Positions 55,861-64,000 of a stretch of 64,000 bases of DNA are shown in pieces. The translations under genes were made by a program, and so were the position numbers. Each line of letters opens with the position of its first letter. Positions within the stretch are counted from its first letter, which is position 1. The notes beneath the pieces are model-generated. The model ran no database searches. It was not told where the DNA came from and saw only the letters and a list, made by a program, of their open reading frames with translations. The DNA comes from Pictodentalium vernedei (lineage: Eukaryota; Mollusca; Scaphopoda; Dentaliida; Dentaliidae), in NCBI GenBank assembly GCA_031216915.1, contig CM062289.1, forward strand, positions 26,865,533-26,929,532. The letters are read 5' to 3'.

Positions 55861-56100
55861 CAAAGGGAAGCTGGATATTTTAAGGAATATCATCACTCTA
55901 TTAGCCACAAATTTTCGGTCACTTGGCCTTTATCAAGCGAAAAATATATAAAACGTTGCTTACTGTGTAAAGTCCATATACACCAAAATACATAAAAGGT
56001 TGCTTATTGTGTAAAGTCCGCGTGATGAATATATTTTCCGCTTGATATAGGCCAAGTGGCTGACAATTTGTGGATAACAGAGTGAAGATATTGGAAAGAA
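55861..56100. repeat. Imperfect inverted repeat with internal duplication
   Basis: cacttggcctttatcaagcg pairs with cgcttgatataggccaagtg; ataaaacgttgcttactgtg and ataaaaggttgcttattgtg are tandem copies in the loop. Confidence 0.75.
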
Positions 56101-56120
56101 TTATGGTTTCGATGGTGCAC

Positions 56121-56708
56121 CAGGCATGTCAAAGTACCACCGGTACCAATATAACCGGTACCGGGACGGGACAGAGTCTATCCCGCAGAATCCGGTACCG
56201 GTACCGGGACAAATCGACAATCGGGTGACATATCACAATCAGATGGGAGAAATTCATATTTAAACCGACCCAGTTCCCAAGATCGCAAAAACAAACATGG
56301 CATCGTACCAATTATTCTGCGGCGACATCAAAGTAATCATAAAGCACGAAAATCGTACTTTATGATTACTTTGATGTCACCACAGAATAATTTCTTTGAT
56401 GTAACCGATAGGGGGCGCTTTCATTGTGTTTGATGCCACGTTTGAAAAGTCAAAATGGTCGACCTTATCAAGGTCGTTGTGCCGACAGAACATGCACCTT
56501 TAGAGTGTTTTGATATGTTTATTCACAAATATTATAAGTTGAAAGTATGTCGTGCAAGTGTGCCATACACGATTATCAGTCTGTCTACCCTCGTTCATTT
56601 AGGAATTTCCGCATAAATTTTTTTTGTCCCGGTACCGGCAGGACAAAAGCTTCAGTACCGGTACGGGTTGGAGCATGAGGGAACCGGCGGTACCGTTTGA
56701 CATGCCTA
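56121..56708. mobile_element. hAT-like MITE with exact 8-bp target duplication
   Basis: Ends caggcatgtcaaagtaccac and ggtaccgtttgacatgccta, followed inward by many ggtaccgg copies. Target duplication tggtgcac at 56113-56120 and 56709-56716. A central hairpin at 56312-56395 pairs acatcaaagtaatcataaag with ctttatgattactttgatgt. Confidence 0.93.
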
Positions 56709-57683
56709 TGGTGCACTTAAAATGTGATAGTACAAAGAGGGTATCTGAAATCTTGGAATAATGAAGAGATCTATTTTTACCAAGGGATTCCGTCCATTTC
56801 ATTTAGCTAATTGCCTTTTATCTGAAGATTAAATTTTTGCCGTATATTCCAAGAAATGTCCTAGTTATGCCAATATTCATAATTGGATACTTTGCACTGG
56901 AGGTATTTTCGCATCTGTTCTTGGTAATACCCGATGAAAAGCTGTCATAATTGGCTTGGCTGATGCTCACGGGCCCACATGTGATAGCAATGTGGCATCA
57001 AATTAAAGCCGCATTAAGAGATTAAGGTTGTGTAGCGAGTCGGATTCTCTGAATAGTTACTGAGCAGTATGCTATAAAATCATATTAAAATTCGTAACTG
57101 TCAATGACTTTCCTAGATTAAATAATTCCCTTGCAAGATAAAATCATTGATTTATTAGGCTTAGTTATGTGTTGTCCTTGTTACCTTCTCTTGGCATTAC
57201 ACACCCTCTTCCTCTCTATATCATACATTTCTAAAGACTAATATCGTGGATAATCTTTCAAATTCGAATGAAAATTACAGGTAGTGTCCTTAGTTTTGCA
57301 TATGTCCAAGCGGACGAGTCAAATTGATTGTCAATGACACGGTGTGAACAGTCAAATTGTTTGTCAATGACAATCAAAGATCCCAATCTCTTTAACGTCC
57401 AGCTTGAAAGGCGCTGTGTCTTCGAGTCTAACGTGGATGTTAACACTTCCTATTTCCAAATGAAACAAAATACTACATTTTGATTGGCTGAGAGGTACAG
57501 TGTAACTTGCAATCCACGGTGGCTTTTTCACACCCTGTTTAACCACGGTTTAAAAACAAGAATATACAAGAGCAGGCTATATGGCTAAAAAAAGTACCCA
57601 TTTTTAATTATTAATTCATATCTTCTGCTCGGTTATATTAGAACAAAAATAAAAATACAGGAAATTTAATATTTATGTGTAAC
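56709..57683. other. Unassigned, no gene seen
   Basis: Local duplication of gtcaaattgattgtcaatga at 57315-57372. Nothing else recognisable. Confidence 0.4.
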
Positions 57684-57696
57684 AAAATATTACAGA

Positions 57697-57749
57697 TATG
57701 GATGTCATTGGAACTGGCTCATTGAGCCAGTTCCAATGACATCCATATT
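57697..57749. repeat. Perfect 53-bp palindrome
   Basis: atatggatgtcattggaact, ggctca followed by its complement. Flanks agaacaaaaataaaaatac and ggttttatttaag are weakly inverted, so it may be the core of a short MITE. Confidence 0.9.
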
Positions 57750-57855
57750 TGTCTGGTTTTATTTAAGAAACTTGCAAAGTACAAATTTTCTGTCAGTTTT
57801 TGCCCAGAATGTAGTTTAAAGTATTAAGGACACCAAAATGCTTGGAAATAAATCC

Positions 57856-57992
57856 GTTATCCTTGTGTTTTCGAGGGTGTATGGGAATTTACACCGGTTT
57901 GGGAACTCATACACCCTTCGGCTTCGCCTCAGGGTGTATGAGTTCCCAAACCGGTGTAAATTCCCATACACCCTGGAAAACACAAGGATAAC
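57856..57992. mobile_element. 137-bp hairpin, ~62-bp arms
   Basis: gttatccttgtgttttcgag, ggtgtatgggaatttacacc, ggtttgggaactcatacacc is mirrored on the right; loop cttcggcttcgcctcag. One mismatch noticed. Confidence 0.92.
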
Positions 57993-58035
57993 TAATATTA
58001 TCGCCTTCCGTGTGATCTGAAAGGGAGGAGTAAAT

Positions 58036-58275
58036 CTTTTTAACTCTTACCCCGCTGAGTAAATTTAAAATATTTTTTTTCACAGCAGCCATGATTAGAT
58101 TTTATGAAAAATTCATGAATACCTGTCTGACTTGAGAAATCATTGGTTAAAAAAGTCTTTATAATTTACAGTGGAAAATTTGGTTAAATATCCTTAAATG
58201 TTACTTATTTTAATGATAAGAGATGTCCTTCCTTGTAGGAATATCCGCCAGTAGCATGAAAGGACTTAAGCAGTA
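58036..58275. mobile_element. MITE family F, inverted copy
   Basis: ttaactcttaccccgctgag, taaatttaaaatattttttt, cagcagccatgattagattt matches the right half of the 36.6- and 47.7-kb copies in reverse. Right boundary approximate (aggacttaag near 58265). Confidence 0.65.
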
Positions 58276-58746
58276 CTCATTGAAGCTATAATATCTCCTC
58301 AAAAAGGACGTCTTCATTTATCGTTATCAAAGTACAAATAACGCCATGGTTAATTAATTTTCGGTTTAGCGTTATCTGCCTCATTTTCTTTTTTGCACAA
58401 AATAATAACGAATTTTCTTTATTATTGGCTCTGCTAATGGTTCACCCTTCGTAGGGCCAGGAGAATACGCCATTTCATGTTTCTTCCTCATCCATTGAAA
58501 TGCCAGATAATGGCTCAATAGTCTGGTGTTATTAACGATAAAATGTTTACTGTTGTACATTTTGGTATAGCTGTTCTGTATATATAACCCTGCCCATTGG
58601 AAGTTCTACTACCTGAGACACCAAAATGAACCAACCATGGCCTAATTGTTTCTGTATAACTGCGAATAACCTGCTCTGTCGTACAGGGGTGCTGCCGTCA
58701 TCAACGTGAACAGAGAATTAATACTGGATCTTTACTGGGACGCGAA
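58276..58746. other. Unassigned, no gene seen
   Basis: No gene or internal repeat recognised. Confidence 0.35.
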
Positions 58747-58953
58747 CCGGTGTGACAGGAATGGAAGTCCGTACGAAAATTAGTCCCTCTGGGCTATTAT
58801 TCCGCGGAATTATAATCCTAGGTCTAACATTTCTAGAAATAGTAGTCCGCCGGACTACTATTCCTAGAAATGTTAGACCTAGGACTATAATTCCGCGGAA
58901 TAATAGTCCAGAGGGACTAACGTTCCTACGGACTTCCATTCCTTTTACACCGG
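58747..58953. mobile_element. 207-bp near-perfect hairpin MITE, family A copy 2
   Basis: Same length and arms as 1609-1815, with a few point differences (gtacgaaaattag, gggctattatt, ttataatcctag). Some differences are on one arm only, so the arms of this copy are beginning to diverge. cga flanks both ends if the repeat is taken as accggtg, a weak target hint. Confidence 0.9.
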
Positions 58954-59641
58954 TCGAAATGTTCTATCCTCTTGTCTTGTATTGTAGAATCACTTGTTGA
59001 ACAAGAACCTCATTGGTTTCTTCAGCATGTGTTTCCTTATTTAGTGATTAATTTTATTTATGAATTTCGTTCCTCCTGTTTAAGTCGCAATCCTTTCAAA
59101 TTCCTACCAAGAAAGATACCCCTTCGCACCAGCTCTCAAGCCACCACATTCTGTAAGGAATTCGACGCTGTTTTATAGGTATCACTGAACTAAATATTTG
59201 AATTAGAAATTAGAAAGACCCGCCTTGAAATGTTGGAATCTCTAAAAATAAACAGCCTTGAGAAAATAAATTGTTTCAATAAACGTTTGAAACATTCTAT
59301 TGACATCTTGCATTATTCATGAATATTCCAGATAGAAAAGAGGGTGATTCGATTACTTTTGGACCTACAAAATACAATTTACATTTGGTGTGTTTTTGTA
59401 GGGAATTCCCTGAAAAATATGTGCACCTGACCGGTATTTCCATTTCTGTCAATTTTTCTCTCTTATTTGTTGCATGACCCCCTGTTTTGGGGTCAGAAAA
59501 GTTGTCTGAAGGACTATACTTGACAAAGATATTTGAATTCCAAAATTAAAGTAATGCGATATTTTTTTTTTTTTGCCTGAACGTTAAAATGGTCGCCTAT
59601 GAGAAAATATTTAGTTCCGTGATACCTTATAGTTAAAATTA
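58954..59641. other. Unassigned, no gene seen
   Basis: Short frames only; poly-T at 59561-59573. Confidence 0.35.
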
Positions 59642-60099
59642 GAAGTCCTGCCACGAACTGTGCGCTTATCTAGGCTTAATTGAGCGTAGGAATTGCGCGC
59701 AATTGCCATATCGAATGGCAGGTTCCACTGGTTACTCACAGCAAACACAGGCAATGTTTTTGCCAATAGATCTCCGGGTTACCCGGAGGTGCATTGGCTG
59801 AAACATTGCTTGAGCACAGGCCATGTGTACTGTCACGAACTGTGCGCTTATCTAGGCTTAATTGCGCCTAGGAATTGCGCGCAATTGCCATATCGAATGG
59901 CAGGTTCCCCTAGTTACTCATAGCAAACACGGGCAATGTTTCTGCCAATGGACCTCCGGGTTACTCGGAGGTCCATTGGCTGAAACATTGCTTGTGCACA
60001 GGCCACATGTACAGAATTTGATGGCCTTACTATGGCCATAACGCTTAGATTAACGCGAAGTTTGACGTGCTATTTGTGCGCATTTCATGACAGGACTTC
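59642..60099. mobile_element. MITE with AAGTCCTG ends and duplicated hairpin core
   Basis: Ends gaagtcctgccacgaactgt and its inverted match gcgcatttcatgacaggact-tc. A ~180-bp block (cacgaactgtgcgcttatct ... acaggccatgtgtac) is present twice at about 59651 and 59832. Each block contains the hairpin core caatgttt-tgccaatggacctccgggtt, which is also the core of family D although the ends are unrelated. Confidence 0.82.
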
Positions 60100-61220
60100 G
60101 AGTTTGAACTGTAAGTCTCCTCCGTGGTTCTCTCGATAACTATTTGCTTGACGATAATATTAAAGTCATTAAACAACGCTAACGGGAATGTTGGAGCCCT
60201 TTGGTCAGCTCAAGAGAAGACTATATTGTTTTATTCCCACACTCGTTAATTATTTTACTGCATTATTATATTCTACTTTATAAAACAGACATAATACAAG
60301 CTGTTGGGGAGTACATATCAAATGTCCTTCAAAATAGGCGTAGATAGTAGTTTATTAGGAATGGTTCTAAGTAGAATATCGGACAAGCTGAAAAGAGTGT
60401 GGGTACTGTGAGAGTCCGGTTGGAGTTATCAATTGAACCGTGTCACCACCAGCCAGTATCGCTTATATGTATTTATCTGATAACCATAGAGTATAACAAC
60501 CGTTGTATATACTTGAAGTATATACAACGGGTGTTGTATATAATTATAATTTATGCGAACGACCTCTGACCTCTTTCAATTCCATTTTCATTCATTCATT
60601 CATGAAACATCTTTATATCACAGGGCAGGTTTTAATTGTACGCTTATTGCACTTTGTCAAAATCCTCTGATGGTGTCATTTCTTATTTATTTTGCTTCAA
60701 TAAAGGCAACCTAAAATTTTGCTTCAAAACATTGTAGAAATTACTTGAATGTTAATAGTAATTAGTATGCGGCGACTGCGAACTATTTATAGTCACGGCC
60801 TCGATCAAAAGTACTCGCGGAACTGCGCTAATTAAAAGTTCGTCTGCTCTACCTCAAAAAAAAACACTTCGTAAAAATTGTAAACAAACGCAAAATTATT
60901 TGTTATATTGGGACTACAGCATAAAACACGGAAGAAAACTGGAACTATGTCAAAAAAAGAATAACTCTACTGAAACACCGTTTTGTTACTGTTAATAAAA
61001 TAGTTGAAATTTATGTTGTTCCAGCGCAGTTACATGATGCAAGAAGTGCAATCGCACTTTACAATCGCCGTTATCGATTTTGTAATGTAAGGGACACAAC
61101 TCTATGCGTCTTGTCCTATTTCTTTTGTCTCGTAGACTGGTTTTCTTTGGAGGCCCGTGGGAAGCATATATAAGTCGGGTAGACGCACGAGACGGGTGTC
61201 TATTTGTTATCAGATAAAAA
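60100..61220. other. Unassigned; small palindrome and TATA-like motif
   Basis: tgtatatacttgaagtatat-aca at 60508-60531 is palindromic. gcatatataagtcgggtaga at 61167 followed by aataaac at 61222 could be a decayed promoter-polyadenylation pair, e.g. an LTR, but no partner is seen. Confidence 0.35.
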
Positions 61221-61365
61221 CAATAAACATATAGTGTGTTTTTATATCTGTGTTATACAACTCGTTGAAATATGGTTTATTTTTTCTCGGCGAAGCCTCA
61301 AAAAAATAAACCATATTTCAACTCGTTGTATAACACAGATATAAAAACACACTATATGTTTATTG
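61221..61365. mobile_element. 145-bp hairpin, ~66-bp nearly exact arms
   Basis: caataaacatatagtgtgtt, tttatatctgtgttatacaa, ctcgttgaaatatggtttat is mirrored; loop ctcggcgaagcctc. No mismatches noticed apart from a one-base length change in the T/A run. Confidence 0.92.
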
Positions 61366-61397
61366 TCTATATATATTTGTTTGTGTGTGTTGTCTAT

Positions 61398-61438
61398 GTT
61401 TATATGCGCGCAAACATGCGCGCATATAAACGTAGATA
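61398..61438. repeat. Small hairpin
   Basis: tctatgtttatatgcgcgca pairs with tgcgcgcatataaacgtaga around aaca. Confidence 0.85.
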
Positions 61439-61499
61439 ATATGCATATGCATATAGATGTATATGTGGGTGATGGACAAGTGTGTGCGAGTGGACATAA

Positions 61500-61646
61500 C
61501 ATGACTGGTTGTGCCTTGGCACTTATGTTATAATACTGATATTATTATATTCCCTCGTGTACTTCTATTGTTTCCTGTATATACAAGTGTATTTGTGTGC
61601 TACGCCCATTTTTGTGGTAGTGCAATAAAAATTATCTTATCTTATC
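61500..61646 (+). repeat. Possible LINE 3' end with (TTATC)n tail
   Basis: The stretch ends gcaataaaaattatcttatc-ttatct, a short unit repeat often found at LINE 3' ends. No coding part attached. Confidence 0.35.
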
Positions 61647-61679
61647 TAAAATGGCAGAAACGTTCAGGTGCGTACAGGG

Positions 61680-61800
61680 ACGTGGCTAGAGGTTTCCGAT
61701 TGCGGGGCGTAGGGTACTGAATTTCCAACTAGGGGGAGGGACAGGGAGGGGGAAATCCCCCTCACGGTCCCTCCCCTTAGTTGGAAATTCACTACCGAGA
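61680..61800. repeat. G/C-rich inverted repeat
   Basis: gaatttccaactagggggag, then gggacagggagggggaaat pairs with ccccctcacggtccctcccc, ttagttggaaattc. A cgtggctagaggtttccg boundary resembles hAT-like G-rich ends, but no target duplication is found. Confidence 0.65.
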
Positions 61801-62268
61801 AAGATTTTTTTTAAAATGAAGCCCTGAAAGGGGGCATAAAATTGAGTCTTGTAACTGAAATGCCAACACATTTATGATAGAATTATCAGGTTATTATTAT
61901 TTGGTATTATTCTGGGAATTGAATATGTGCTAAACAAATGCCCATGCTGAGACCTTTGAACAATTCACACTGTCCTAACATTAAATCCGACTTTTTGCAG
62001 GAATGATCAATTTTCGATGTTTCATCATTTTGTAATTGTGAATGATGGAATTAACTCAGGATAACGATTTTACATGATGTGATTTTCTTGAAGTGCATTT
62101 CGAGGATTTTTATTATTACGATAAGTTAACGTACTATAGAAATCTCGTACTGATTGACATCATGCATACTTATGAAGCTCGATATTGTGTACACTGTAGT
62201 TGTAAATAGTAACAGTTGGGATCTTTGCCGATTTGAAACCGAGTTGGATTGGGGGGGGGGGGGGGGGT

Positions 62269-62362
62269 GGTACTCCGGCTTCCTCCACCCGTAAAACTGT
62301 CACGGTCACGATTAGCCATTGTGCATAAGTATGTGACCATAAACATCAATAAATAAATAAAA
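62269..62362 (+). mobile_element. SINE 3' fragment
   Basis: ggtactccggcttcctccac, ccgtaaaactgtcacggtca and the (AAAT)n tail match the 3' ends of the 930 and 23899 SINEs. The head is missing and a poly-G run of 17 precedes it. Confidence 0.88.
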
Positions 62363-62798
62363 ATGTTAAGAAGGGTTGGGATTGTCTGAGCCTTTTTCAA
62401 CCGGGCATAACATTAACACACTTCAGATCAGTGAGTACAATTTATGAAATAAACTCTAGAATTATACACAAAGAATTTTAAACATATCAGAATTACTGTA
62501 CCATTCGCTTGTTCTTTGTGAATTCTGTTCTCTGCAGGCTAGTGCTCTGTCAAGATCTGGAATTGTCTACATAGTAAAAACAATAACAGATATTTTCACG
62601 TAGTTATCCTGCAACCTCTTTCCAATGGAATTGTACATTCTCTTCCTGATTAAAAAAAAATTGTCAAAGACACTGGATGCAGGTGACTCTGAATTTTATT
62701 TTGTAAAGGAAGATTTTTTTCAGTCAATTTTATCAGGTCCATGTGTATGCTGTATCACTGTGTGGCTAAATTTCAGCCACATAATGCAGAAATATATA
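62363..62798. other. Unassigned, no gene seen
   Basis: Short frames only; no repeat recognised. Confidence 0.35.
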
Positions 62799-63055
62799 CA
62801 GTACGTGGAGAGTGGATTGTAACTCAATCACCCACAGAGTGGAGTTATCACCCAAGCTATAAGTTTCAAATTTTGAACATATTGACAAAAGACACAAGCA
62901 ATGTTTCAGCCAATGGACCTCCGGGTTTAACCCGGAGGTCCACTGGCTGAAACTTTGCTTGTGCTGGTTATGTTTTGCAACAAATTTGCAATTATTGCTT
63001 AGATGGAATCTCCACTCTGCGGGTGATTTAGTGATAATACACTCTCCACGTACTG
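62799..63055. mobile_element. TA-flanked hairpin MITE family D, copy 7
   Basis: cagtacgtggagagtgg and cactctccacgtactg ends with TA each side; centre caatggacctccgggtttaa / cccggaggtccactgg, one mismatch. Confidence 0.95.
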
Positions 63056-63109
63056 TATATACCTATTTGTGATATGATATTGATGCAGTGCTGTCACTGG
63101 TTTGTTTCT

Positions 63110-63205
63110 GTCTGTTGTTGTTGTTGTTGGGGTTTTGGTTGTTTTGTTTTGTTGGGGGGAGGGGGGGGGTTGTAGTTGTTTTTTTAATGGGGGGGGGGGG
63201 GAGCG
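63110..63205. repeat. (GTT)n and poly-G tracts
   Basis: ctgttgttgttgttgttggg, then runs of 5, 8 and about 14 G. The P- and N/Q-rich minus-strand frames come from it. Confidence 0.9.
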
Positions 63206-64000
63206 GGAGGAGGTCAAATTTAGCCATTCTGTTATTTACAGTGTAATAAGACTCAATTATTGCTGAACATCCCCGATGGATTCCCCTAATTTCCACCCAC
63301 AAAAAGCTCAAATTATGTGCAGTAGGTTTAGAAATGCGACGTTTGAGATGTCTAGCCTGTTTTGAACCCGTAGATCTATTTATAGCTGAAAGTTCGAATT
63401 CTCTTCCAAAACTTTTCCACAATATATGACCGTTTCTGACCTGCTTCTGTGTTGGTAACTTCACTCGCCGGGTGTTGCAATAAAATCCACTCTCCGCATA
63501 CTATACCGAGCAACGCAATTTTAAATAATTTGACTCAACAGTAAAAAGATAGCTGTGGGTATGCAATGAAATTTTAATTGAAACTCAACAGTAACTTTCA
63601 CAGTGGTTTATCCTTTGTGTCGAGTGTGGCGAGGAGAGTACAACACTGCTTGCAGTTTGGTTCCATAGAACATTTTGTCAGTGCAAGAAACCAGTAGGAA
63701 CACCAAGTACTAACATGACTGCGACGGTTGCTGCAATCAGATTTGCATGGGCTAAAAGAATAGTTGGAATGAGGAATAGACGGAGCGTTGAAGGAACTTA
63801 GGCTAACTCTCAAACATAAGCATTATCCCGGAAATTCACTCTTGGCCTAGTGTATCGATATGTGCCACGGTCGATACGCACCATGTTTGATACTCACTAC
63901 GTGTTGGACGAAATGTCGAGACGCCCCCTCTCCCTGTTAAGGAGAAACGCATTATTGGGGTGGAGGTTGAACTTCATCGTTTCTATAATTATTACATCGT
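63206..64000. other. Mostly unassigned; one family D end
   Basis: cgccgggtgttgcaataaaa, tccactctccgcatactata at 63464-63503 is a decayed right end of family D. The remaining sequence shows no recognised gene. Confidence 0.45.

Noticed and set aside
61100-61230. LTR or core promoter with TATA and AATAAA-like motifs
   Set aside because: No second LTR, primer-binding site or coding region nearby; AT-rich sequence gives such motifs by chance.

Overview
This 64 kb window reads as gene-poor, repeat-packed nuclear DNA of an animal. I find no host gene that I can support. Almost every open frame is short, lacks domain signatures or lies inside a repeat; the only recognisable proteins are pieces of two dead LINE retrotransposons. 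The mix of tRNA-headed and 5S rRNA-headed SINEs on one shared body, many hairpin MITEs with TTAA, TA or 8-bp target duplications, LINEs, and tandem repeats containing phrases such as 'agttatgcccctttt' suggests a marine invertebrate, most likely a lophotrochozoan such as a mollusc. That assignment is inference.

Layout. 1-4.5 kb: a foldback element, a tRNA-headed SINE with clear target duplications (930-1243), a 207-bp perfect hairpin (1609-1815), a TTAA hairpin MITE and a degenerate ~235-bp tandem array. 4.74-6.17 kb: a plus-strand LINE reverse-transcriptase relic. 6.2-12 kb: microsatellites, G-rich telomere-like DNA and two tandem arrays (about 150 and 335 bp units). 13.5-16.3 kb: TA- and TTAA-flanked hairpin MITEs. 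16.67-22.19 kb: a nest of transposons around a 4.2-kb foldback with ~1.75-kb arms. 22.8-33.8 kb: MITEs, hAT-like elements, SINEs and a SINE inserted in a SINE. 34.7-36.7 kb: more hairpin MITEs. 36.9-40.43 kb: a minus-strand LINE broken by a hAT-like element and a MITE, abutting a ~2-kb satellite of 40/43-bp units (40.45-42.4 kb). 42.5-52.3 kb: MITEs, a (CTGT)n tract with a tandem array, and a solo copy of the giant foldback arm. 52.77-55.36 kb: a 303-bp tandem triplication that starts at a palindrome centre, three adjacent hairpins and a 65-bp minisatellite. 56-63.1 kb: a hAT-like MITE, hairpins, a second 207-bp hairpin, and further MITEs.

The strongest theme is palindromic DNA that stays palindromic. 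In three MITE families the two arms carry matching changes between copies (for example G-C, A-T and T-A at one stem position in the 22.9, 34.8 and 42.6 kb copies), while outer regions drift. This implies arm-to-arm conversion, repeated birth from hairpin intermediates, or selection on a hairpin. The nested foldback and the palindrome-centred tandem duplication are likely outcomes of the same instability.
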